Source: Pseudomonadota bacterium
GTDB lineage: Bacteria > Pseudomonadota > Gammaproteobacteria > Xanthomonadales > Xanthomonadaceae
Assembly (NCBI GenBank): GCA_023423855.1
Contig: JAFAEU010000215.1
Coordinates: 1-11,766, forward strand
Direction of reading: 5' to 3'
Length of the DNA stretch: 11,766 nt
Below are positions 1 to 5,818 of the stretch, piece by piece (position 1 is the first letter of the stretch; each line of letters begins with the position of its first letter). The position numbers were made by a program, and so were the translations under genes. The notes beneath the pieces are model-generated. The model ran no database searches. It saw nothing but the letters and a program-made list of their open reading frames with translations, and had not been told where the DNA came from.

Positions 1-1
1 C

Positions 2-370
2 CAGGGCGACGACGCGGCCCGCGCCCGCTTCCGCGAGCGCTTCCTGCAAAGCCGAGAGGCCTTCGGCGCGCAGGCGCTGGCCGAGGGCAACTACGCCTAC
101 GAGCGCGTCGGCTACCTGCTCGCCGACCTCGCCGGGCGCCGGTTCGCCAGCGTGCACCTGCCCGAGGATCGCCCCGGCTCGCTGCGCACGCTGCTGCACG
201 TGTTCGAGCGCCACGGGGTCAGCCTGGAGTCGATCCATTCCTCGCGCACGCCCGGCGGCGAGGTGCATTTCCGCATCGGCTTCGTCCGCGGCACCGATGC
301 GGCGGCGCTGGCGGCGGCGGTGGCCGAGATCGACGACAGCGGCATCGGCCGCGTACTCGAGAGCGGCTGA
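2..370 (+). CDS. ACT-domain protein, C-terminal fragment (possibly prephenate dehydrogenase-type)
   Basis: The reading frame enters from the left edge and stops at TGA 368-370, leaving 122 residues. Residues 1-45 look helical and charged, with the run [16 protein letters not shown]. Residues 49-120 resemble an ACT regulatory domain: the [10 protein letters not shown] segment (about 56-65) and [10 protein letters not shown] (71-80) match the loop-helix and second-strand pattern of aromatic-pathway ACT domains, which bind amino acids as allosteric effectors. A helical stretch followed by a terminal ACT domain would suit a TyrA-type prephenate dehydrogenase or another amino-acid-regulated enzyme. 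The catalytic part lies outside the window, so the enzyme cannot be named with certainty. The stop codon is 56 nt before the next gene. Confidence 0.72.
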   Translation, partial: QGDDAARARFRERFLQSREAFGAQALAEGNYAYERVGYLLADLAGRRFASVHLPEDRPGSLRTLLHVFERHGVSLESIHSSRTPGGEVHFRIGFVRGTDAAALAAAVAEIDDSGIGRVLESG

Positions 371-426
371 CGCGGCATCGCCGCGCGGATGCGGCATCAT
401 GCGCGCTCCGCCCCCGAGGACGCGCC

Positions 427-1476
427 ATGTCGACCACCCCCGCCTATGCCGCCCCGACAGCCGGTTCGCCACTGGCGCCGTTCGCGATCGAGCGCCGCGC
501 GCCCGGCCCGCACGACGTGCAGATCGAGATCCACTACTGCGGCGTCTGCCACAGCGACATCCACCAGGTGCGCGACGAATGGGGCGCTGGCCTCTTCCCG
601 ATGGTGCCGGGACACGAGATCGTCGGCCGCGTGTCCGCGGTCGGTGGCGAGGTGTCGAAGCATGCGGTCGGCGACCTGGTCGGCGTCGGCTGCTTCGTCG
701 ACTCCTGCCGCGAATGCCGGCAGTGCAAGGCCGGGCTGGAACAGTACTGCGACGAGGGCATGACCGGCACCTACAACGCCCGCGAGCGCGGCACCGGCGC
801 GCCGACCCATGGCGGCTATTCCACGCGCATCGTCGTCGACGAGGACTACGTGTTGCGCATCCCGGACGGCCTGCCGCCCGACCGCGCCGCGCCGCTGCTG
901 TGCGCCGGCATCACCACGTACTCGCCGCTGCGCCACTTCGGCGTCACCGCCGGCGACAAGGTCGCCGTGGTCGGCCTCGGCGGCCTCGGCCACATGGCGG
1001 TGAAGCTGGCGGTGGCGATGGGCGCGGAGGTGACCGTGCTCAGCACCAGCGAATCCAAGCGCGGCGACGCGCTGGCGCTCGGCGCGCAGGACTTCGCCGC
1101 CACCGGCGACGGCAAGGTGTTCAAGAGCCATCGCGGGCAGTTCGACTTCATCATCGACACCGTCTCGGCGCAGCACGACTACAACGCCTACCTCGGCCTG
1201 CTGCAGGTCGACGGCACGATGGTACTGCTCGGCATCCCGGACCCGACCGCGGTGTCTGCCTTCCCGCTGGTGTCGAAGCGGCGCCGGCTGGCCGGCTCGA
1301 TGATCGGCGGCATCGCCGAGACCCGGGAGATGCTGGAGTTCTGCGCCGCGCACGACATCGCCGCGGACATCGAACTGATCGGCATCGACGCCATCAACAC
1401 GGCGTACGAGCGGATGCTCAGGGGCGACGTGCGCTACCGCTTCGTCATCGACATCGCCAGCCTGCGCGGCGGATGA
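427..1476 (+). CDS. Zinc-dependent NAD(P) alcohol dehydrogenase (YahK/CAD type)
   Basis: This 349-residue protein has the length and domain order of medium-chain zinc alcohol dehydrogenases of the YahK/cinnamyl alcohol dehydrogenase branch, cytosolic enzymes that interconvert aldehydes and alcohols. Candidate catalytic zinc ligands are Cys41 (in CGVCHSD), His63-Glu64 (PGHE) and Cys159. Cys94, Cys97, Cys100 and Cys108 form the structural zinc site. The Rossmann loop GLGGLG is at 183-188. It is followed by STSESKR at 206-212, where small hydroxyl residues in place of an acidic one favour NADPH (inference from the family). The start is supported by GAGGA at 416-420, six bases before the ATG. The last bases overlap the transporter start as ATGA, so the two are probably co-transcribed. 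The true substrate cannot be read from sequence. Confidence 0.95.
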   Translation: MSTTPAYAAPTAGSPLAPFAIERRAPGPHDVQIEIHYCGVCHSDIHQVRDEWGAGLFPMVPGHEIVGRVSAVGGEVSKHAVGDLVGVGCFVDSCRECRQCKAGLEQYCDEGMTGTYNARERGTGAPTHGGYSTRIVVDEDYVLRIPDGLPPDRAAPLLCAGITTYSPLRHFGVTAGDKVAVVGLGGLGHMAVKLAVAMGAEVTVLSTSESKRGDALALGAQDFAATGDGKVFKSHRGQFDFIIDTVSAQHDYNAYLGLLQVDGTMVLLGIPDPTAVSAFPLVSKRRRLAGSMIGGIAETREMLEFCAAHDIAADIELIGIDAINTAYERMLRGDVRYRFVIDIASLRGG

Positions 1477-2384
1477 ACCCGGGCGCGGAAACGAAACCGC
1501 GCGCGGCGGGGGCCTGGATGCTGCTCGCCGGACTGCTGTTCGCGGGCATGGACGCCGGGATGAAGTGGATCTCCGGCGACTACTCGCCGTTCCAGGTGGC
1601 GGTGCTGCGCAGCGTGTCGGCGCTGCCGCTGGTCGCGCTGTGGATCGTGCTGCGCGGCAAGGCCGGCACCCTGCTCCGGGTGCACTGGCCGCTGCACCTG
1701 CTGCGCGGCGTGCTGGGCGTGGGGATGATGGCCGGCTTCGTCTACGGACTGGCGCGGATGCCGCTGTCGACCGCGTACACCATCGTGTTCGTGGCGCCGC
1801 TGCTGGTCACGGCGCTGGCGGTGCCGTTCCTCGGCGAGAAGGTCGGGCCGCGGCGCTGGATCGCGATCGTGGTCGGACTGCTCGGGGTGATCGTGGTGCT
1901 GCGTCCGACCGGCGAGGGCGTGGCGACGCTGGCAGGGCTGGTCGTGCTGCTGGCGGCGCTGTGCTACTCGATCGCCGCGATCACCGTGCGCAAGCTGGCG
2001 CTGCGCGACAGTCCGGAGGCGATGGTGTTCTGGTTCCTGGTGCTGCTGGCGGTGTTCGCCGGCGCGGTGGCGGCGTTCGACTGGCGGCCGGTGCAGTCCG
2101 CGCACTTCGGCGTCATCGCGCTCATCGGCCTGACCGGCGCGCTCGGGCAGGTCGCGTTGACCCATGCCTTCCGCCTCGGCGAGGCCAGCCAGATCGCGCC
2201 GCTGGAGTACGCGGCGCTGGTGTGGGTGGTGCTGCTCGACCTCGCGCTGTGGCAGGCGCTGCCCGACCGCATGACCTGGCTCGGCGCGGCGATCATCATC
2301 GCCAGCGGGCTGTACCTGATCCGGCGCGAACGTGCGGTGGGCGCGCCGCGAGACCCGGACGGGGCGCAGACGCCGCCGCCCTGA
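1473..2384 (+). CDS. EamA/DMT-family membrane transporter
   Basis: The protein has 303 residues and about ten hydrophobic segments, arranged as two EamA repeats (roughly residues 12-145 and 153-286), as in drug/metabolite-transporter superfamily permeases of the inner membrane. The first repeat ends with the typical pattern [17 protein letters not shown] leading into VVLRP (119-145). The second has the [14 protein letters not shown] segment (238-251). The C-terminal tail is short, polar and proline-rich. The ATG at 1473 overlaps the dehydrogenase stop by four bases (ATGA), implying translational coupling. The same frame is open further upstream, but that part is a shadow of the dehydrogenase gene. 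Substrate is unknown: DMT members export amino acids, nucleosides or drugs. A 7-bp inverted repeat (2374-2380 with 2387-2393) holds the TGA stop in its loop. Confidence 0.92.
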   Translation: MNPGAETKPRAAGAWMLLAGLLFAGMDAGMKWISGDYSPFQVAVLRSVSALPLVALWIVLRGKAGTLLRVHWPLHLLRGVLGVGMMAGFVYGLARMPLSTAYTIVFVAPLLVTALAVPFLGEKVGPRRWIAIVVGLLGVIVVLRPTGEGVATLAGLVVLLAALCYSIAAITVRKLALRDSPEAMVFWFLVLLAVFAGAVAAFDWRPVQSAHFGVIALIGLTGALGQVALTHAFRLGEASQIAPLEYAALVWVVLLDLALWQALPDRMTWLGAAIIIASGLYLIRRERAVGAPRDPDGAQTPPP

Positions 2385-2410
2385 ACGGCGGCGCCGGGTA
2401 GCATCCACCG

Positions 2411-2962
2411 ATGCCCCTGCTGCTGATCCCGTTCCTGCTCCTGCTGTTCCTCGCGCTGGCGCTGCTGCTGTGGCCGCTGGGCCTGTGGCAGCGCTACCGC
2501 CTCGGCCGCGCGCGGCGCCGGGCGCGACCGGGCTGGGTGACGTTCAACGCGATCGGGCTGCTGTTGTCGGCGCTGCTGTTCCTGCTCGGCGCGTGGATCG
2601 GCGGGATCTGGATCGATGGCGCGCCGTGGAATGCCTGCGCGGGCCTGCTGGCGGGCGTCGCGCTGGGTGGCGTCGGACTGTGGCTGGTGCGCTTCGAGGC
2701 CGGCAACGGACAGCTGCATTACACCGCGAACGCGTGGCTGGTGCTGTCCCTGACCCTGCTGGTCGGGCTGCGTGTCGCCCTGGCCGCCTGGCAGGCCTGG
2801 CATCGCGCATGGGAGGGCGTGCCGGCGCCGGTGCCGTGGCCTTGGCTGGCCGACCACGCCAGCTTGCTGGCGATGGCGGGGCTGCTGCTCGGCTACCACC
2901 TCGCCTTCGAATGGGGGCTGCGGCGCCAACTGCGCCGGCTCGGGATGCTTCGGCGCCGCTGA
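2411..2962 (+). CDS. Small multi-pass membrane protein (DUF1453-like)
   Basis: This 183-residue protein starts with a leucine-rich membrane segment (2-22), followed by a basic cytoplasmic stretch (RYRLGRARRRARP, 28-40). Four more hydrophobic segments lie at about 43-63, 77-94, 109-127 and 148-164. It ends in an arginine-rich tail. The overall look, including LVRFEAGNGQLHYTANAWLVL (92-112), reminds me of DUF1453/CcdC-like proteins common in Xanthomonadaceae, but this is recalled similarity, not a search result. No function is assigned. No Shine-Dalgarno sequence is visible before the ATG. Instead TAGCAT (2399-2404) sits seven bases ahead of the ATG, raising the possibility of leaderless initiation. 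It lies 26 nt after the transporter stop, so it could also be read from that transcript. Confidence 0.82.
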   Translation: MPLLLIPFLLLLFLALALLLWPLGLWQRYRLGRARRRARPGWVTFNAIGLLLSALLFLLGAWIGGIWIDGAPWNACAGLLAGVALGGVGLWLVRFEAGNGQLHYTANAWLVLSLTLLVGLRVALAAWQAWHRAWEGVPAPVPWPWLADHASLLAMAGLLLGYHLAFEWGLRRQLRRLGMLRRR

Positions 2963-3006
2963 TGCCATGCTTGAGGTGAGGTCGCGGCTTCAGGCGCGAC
3001 CGCATA

Positions 3007-3052
3007 TCTCAGCCGAATGTCATTCCGGGTCTCAGCCGAATGTCATTCCGGG
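3007..3052. repeat. 23-bp exact tandem duplication
   Basis: Two exact copies of a 23-base unit lie head to tail at 3007-3029 and 3030-3052, beginning TCTCAGCCGAATG. The second copy runs into the left arm of the long hairpin at 3041-3123 and contains its first 12 bases (TGTCATTCCGGG). The duplication therefore copies the hairpin edge, probably by replication slippage. Confidence 0.9.
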
Positions 3053-3123
3053 CGCAGCGAGGAATCTGCTTCTGCTGTTGCTCGCAGTGAAGAAGCAGAT
3101 TCCTCGCTGCGCCCGGAATGACA
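3041..3123. repeat. Long perfect inverted repeat, MITE/REP-like (copy 1)
   Basis: Perfect 33-bp arms (3041-3073 and 3091-3123) are separated by 17 bases. The left arm begins TGTCATTCCGGGCGCAGCGA. It lies in the spacer between the small membrane gene and ompW, and is followed on the right by the palindrome AAAGCTTT. A related copy with substituted but still complementary arms is at 4166-4243. In RNA it would form a very stable hairpin and may end plus-strand transcription, although no T-run follows. Confidence 0.88.
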
Positions 3124-3138
3124 AAGCTTTATGAAGAA

Positions 3139-3162
3139 CAACGGGCCCTCGCGGGCCCGTTG
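3139..3162 (-). terminator. Rho-independent-type terminator of ompW
   Basis: A perfect 10-bp stem (3139-3148 with 3153-3162; arm CAACGGGCCC) closes a 4-base loop 38 bases past the ompW stop. Read on the minus strand, the stem is followed by TTCTTCATAAAGCTTT, which is T-rich though not a pure T-run. Confidence 0.75.
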
Positions 3163-3199
3163 CATGAAGCACGTCGGCTGGCATCCAGCCACGGCGGCA

Positions 3200-3832
3200 T
3201 CAGAACCGCGCGCCGACGCCCACGCCCACCGTCCAGGGATTGAACTTGACGTCGCGTTCCACCGTCTGGCCCCCCAGCTTCGCGTCCGCGTCGCCGTGCA
3301 GGTAGCGCGCGTCGGCGCGGGCGAACCAGGTCGGGGTGATGTTCATGTCGACGCCGACGGTGCCGATCGCGCCCTTGGGCGAGGTCAGGCCGACGTGGGC
3401 GCCGTCCGCGGTGGCGATGTCCTCGTCGCTGATGTTGGTCTGGTGGTAGCCCAGGCCCACGAACGGGCGGAAGGTGTTGTCCGCGTCGCCGAAGTGGTAC
3501 TGGCCGCTCAGCGCGATCGGCTGCGAATCGACGGTGCCGATCTTGCCGGCGTCGCCGCGCACGCGATGGTTGAACTTGTCCGCGGCGCCCCAGAGCTCGA
3601 CGCCGATGTTGTCGGTGATGTGGTAGGTGGCACTCAGGGTCGGCGCGACGTCGCCGTCGGCGTCGATGCGCGCACCGGGCAGCGGATCGGAATCGGGCTG
3701 GAGGATCGTGGCGCTGCCGACCACCGAGAAGCGCTTGCCGGAGGCGGTGTCGCCGTCCTGCGCGAACGCGGACGGGGCGATCAGGAGCGAGGCGATGGCG
3801 GCGGAAAGACCAAAAGTACGCAAGGACAGCAT
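3200..3832 (-). CDS. ompW: OmpW-family outer-membrane beta-barrel protein
   Basis: This 210-residue precursor has a clear signal peptide (MLSLRTFGLSAAIASLLIAP, then SAFA, predicted cut before QDGD at about residue 25). The mature part has alternating polar/hydrophobic strands with OmpW-like segments, such as TYHITDNIGVELWGA and FRPFVGLGYHQTNISDED. The last residue is Phe in GVGVGARF, the usual C-terminal recognition signal for outer-membrane assembly. OmpW-family proteins form eight-stranded barrels with a narrow hydrophobic channel. The ATG at 3832 was chosen because the signal peptide begins there and GAGGAGT (3838-3844 on the plus strand) lies five bases upstream. The frame stays open further upstream to about 4171, but that part lacks protein character. 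The gene is transcribed against both neighbours and has its own terminator. Confidence 0.92.
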   Translation of the reverse strand: MLSLRTFGLSAAIASLLIAPSAFAQDGDTASGKRFSVVGSATILQPDSDPLPGARIDADGDVAPTLSATYHITDNIGVELWGAADKFNHRVRGDAGKIGTVDSQPIALSGQYHFGDADNTFRPFVGLGYHQTNISDEDIATADGAHVGLTSPKGAIGTVGVDMNITPTWFARADARYLHGDADAKLGGQTVERDVKFNPWTVGVGVGARF

Positions 3833-3844
3833 GGGGGACTCCTC

Positions 3845-4165
3845 ATGTGGTTGTTGTCGGTGTTGCATTCGCCCTTGAGGTGGGCGCGCACACCGTAGCC
3901 ACGGCCGCATGAATCGCCGCGTGGCAGGAATCTGAATGTCCTGGCCCGTGTGGCGTACGTTCATCGGCGTGACGGCAGGCGGCCTTTCGCGTTCGCATCG
4001 CATTCGCATCGCATTCGCCGCGCAGGCGTGATCGCAGGCGGGTTCGACGCGTGATGTCGATCGCCTGTGATGCGCACGTTGTGAAGGTGAATTCCCGGCA
4101 ACGGGACGATGCACCAGCAATCGTTTCAACGGAGACGGACTCGGCGAGGCGATCCGGGAAGAGCC
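3845..4165. other. Gene-free spacer upstream of ompW
   Basis: No convincing gene is visible here. The stretch should hold the ompW promoter, but I found no clear -35/-10 pair on the minus strand and no FNR-type TTGAT-N4-ATCAA site. It contains a short 11-bp tandem repeat (TTCGCATCGCA twice plus TTCG) at 3992-4017. Confidence 0.6.
3992..4017. repeat. 11-bp tandem repeat
   Basis: TTCGCATCGCA occurs at 3992-4002 and 4003-4013, followed by a partial third unit (TTCG). It is a low-complexity tract in the spacer upstream of ompW with no evident function. Confidence 0.75.
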
Positions 4166-4243
4166 TGTCATTTCGACCGCAGGGAGAAATCCTCACTTTC
4201 CCCTGCGCCGGAGACGGGATTTCTCCCTGCGGTCGAAATGACA
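4166..4243. repeat. Long perfect inverted repeat, MITE/REP-like (copy 2)
   Basis: Perfect 27-bp arms (4166-4192 and 4217-4243) enclose a 24-base loop. The left arm begins TGTCATTTCGACCGCAGGGA. It shares the skeleton TGTCATT-x-CG-xx-CGCAG-x-GAG-x-AATC with copy 1 at 3041-3123, and the right side is again followed by AAAGCTTT. It sits between ompW and aceF, which diverge from this spacer. Confidence 0.88.
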
Positions 4244-4371
4244 AAGCTTTGCTTTTCCGGGTTCTTCACCCAGGGCGCGGACGAGGGGGGGCAGGATCTG
4301 CCGCCTCCCGCCCTTGCATGGCGGGGCGGGCGCCGAGCGGCCCGCGCTTCGGCAACGGACCTTCCTGCCGG

Positions 4372-4400
4372 TTGGCGGGACCGGCGCATGCGGCCACAAT
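4372..4400 (+). promoter_or_regulatory. Candidate sigma70-type promoter of aceF-lpd
   Basis: TTGGCG (4372-4377) and CACAAT (4395-4400) are separated by 17 bases; each hexamer matches four of six consensus bases. Transcription would start near 4407 and give a leader of about 28 bases before the aceF ATG. It lies downstream of the hairpin copy 2. Confidence 0.5.
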
Positions 4401-4434
4401 AGGCGTTCTCCCTCCCTGTACCGCGGAGCGCCGC

Positions 4435-5802
4435 ATGGCCGACCTGAAGGAAGCACGAGTCCCCGATATCGGCGGCTACGACGATGTCCCCGTCATCGAG
4501 GTGCTGGTCGCGGTCGGCGATACGGTCGCGGTCGACCAGGGCCTGGTCACGCTGGAGTCGGACAAGGCGACGGTGGAAGTGCCCTCGTCGGTCGCCGGCG
4601 TGGTGAAGGAGCTGAAGGTCAAGGTCGGCGACACGCTGTCGGAGGGCGGCGTGGTGGCGATCATCGAGGCCGCTGAGGCGGCCGAGGCGCCGAAGGAGGC
4701 CGCGAAGGCCGCGCCCGCGCCCGCGAAGCCGAAGGAGCCCGATCCGGTCGTCGAGCCGGTGGCGGTTGCGGCGGCGCCGGACAGGCTGGCGCAGGCGTCG
4801 ATCGACGCGCAGGCCGGCAAGGCGCCTGCGCAGGGCCAGCCGCCGGTGCGCTTCGAGGCCGACGCGTTGATCCCGGGCAAGGTGCCCTATGCCAGTCCCG
4901 CGGTGCGCCTGTTCGCGCGCGAGCTGGGCGTGGACCTGTCGCAGGTCACCGGCAGCGAGAAGGGCGGGCGGATCACCAGGGAAGACGTGCAGAAGTACGT
5001 CAAGGGCGTGCTCTCGGGCGCGAATACGGCGCCGGCCGCGGCGGCCGGCGGCGGCGGCGCGGGCCTCAGCCTCCTGCCGTGGCCCAAGGTCGACTTCAGC
5101 AAGTTCGGCGAGGTCGAGGAAAAGCCGCTGTCGCGGATCAAGAAGATCTCCGGCGCCAACCTCGCGCGCAACTGGGCGATGATCCCGCACGTCACCCAGC
5201 ACGACGACGCCGACATCACCGACCTCGAAGCGCTGCGCGTGCAGCTCAACAAGGAGAACGAGAAGGCCGGCATCAAGCTGACCATGCTCGCCTTCCTGAT
5301 CAAGGCCAGCGCCAACGCGCTGAAGAAGTACCCCGACTTCAACGCCTCGCTCGACGCCAGCGGCGAGACGCTGACGCTGAAGAAGTATTTCCACATCGGC
5401 TTCGCCGCCGACACGCCCAACGGCCTGGTCGTCCCCGTGATCCGCGACGTCGACAGGAAGGGCGTGATCGAGATCGCGCAGGAAACCGGCGAACTGGCGA
5501 AGAAGGCGCGCGACGGCAAGCTCGGCCCGGCCGAGATGTCGGGCGGCTGCTTCTCGATCAGCTCGCTCGGCGGCATCGGCGGCACCGCGTTCACGCCGAT
5601 CGTCAACGCGCCGGAAGTGGCGATCCTGGGCGTGTCGAAGTCGTCGATGAAACCGGTCTGGGACGGCAAGCAGTTCGTGCCGCGACTCGTCCTGCCGCTG
5701 TCGCTGAGCTACGACCACCGCGTGATCGACGGCGCCGCCGCCGCGCGATTCACCGCCTACCTCGCCCAGCTGCTCGCGGACATGCGCCGCGTGCTGCTCT
5801 GA
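4435..5802 (+). CDS. aceF: Dihydrolipoamide acetyltransferase, pyruvate dehydrogenase E2
   Basis: The protein has 455 residues. It is the core of the pyruvate dehydrogenase complex and transfers the acetyl group from lipoyl-lysine to CoA. Domains in order are one lipoyl domain (about 4-79, lipoylated Lys44 in ESDKATVEVP), an Ala/Pro/Lys-rich flexible linker (80-145), a peripheral subunit-binding domain (about 151-188, starting PYASPAVRLFARELGVDL), a second Gly/Ala-rich linker (195-212) and the catalytic domain (about 225-455). The active-site DHRVIDG places His428 and Asp432, with SISSLGGIGG at 374-383. GGAG at 4425-4428, six bases before the ATG, sets the start. lpd follows after 16 bases. 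A single lipoyl domain is few for a gammaproteobacterial AceF, which often has two or three; the adjacent E3 carries two more. The PSBD/catalytic pattern and the pairing with lpd favour pyruvate over 2-oxoglutarate dehydrogenase. Confidence 0.93.
   Translation: MADLKEARVPDIGGYDDVPVIEVLVAVGDTVAVDQGLVTLESDKATVEVPSSVAGVVKELKVKVGDTLSEGGVVAIIEAAEAAEAPKEAAKAAPAPAKPKEPDPVVEPVAVAAAPDRLAQASIDAQAGKAPAQGQPPVRFEADALIPGKVPYASPAVRLFARELGVDLSQVTGSEKGGRITREDVQKYVKGVLSGANTAPAAAAGGGGAGLSLLPWPKVDFSKFGEVEEKPLSRIKKISGANLARNWAMIPHVTQHDDADITDLEALRVQLNKENEKAGIKLTMLAFLIKASANALKKYPDFNASLDASGETLTLKKYFHIGFAADTPNGLVVPVIRDVDRKGVIEIAQETGELAKKARDGKLGPAEMSGGCFSISSLGGIGGTAFTPIVNAPEVAILGVSKSSMKPVWDGKQFVPRLVLPLSLSYDHRVIDGAAAARFTAYLAQLLADMRRVLL
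4459..4671 (+). repeat. Lipoyl-domain coding repeat, copy 1 (in aceF)
   Basis: This stretch codes for residues 9-79 of E2. It is the first of three closely similar 71-codon repeats; the others are in lpd at 5843-6055 and 6215-6427. Copies 1 and 2 agree at 64 of 71 residues by my count and share a 30-base identical run (4543-4572 with 5927-5956). Confidence 0.85.
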
Positions 5803-5818
5803 CGCAGGGGAACGGACG

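Noticed and set aside
297..1472. Upstream extension of the transporter frame
   Set aside because: It only mirrors the dehydrogenase gene in another frame; the ATG at 1473 gives a proper membrane protein.
3131..3898. 255-residue plus-strand frame opposite ompW
   Set aside because: Antisense of ompW, beginning within its terminator; the minus frame has a signal peptide, barrel pattern and terminal Phe.
4060..4085. CRP-like site from two TGTGA motifs upstream of ompW
   Set aside because: The two TGTGA motifs are in the same orientation and not the TGTGA-N6-TCACA dyad.
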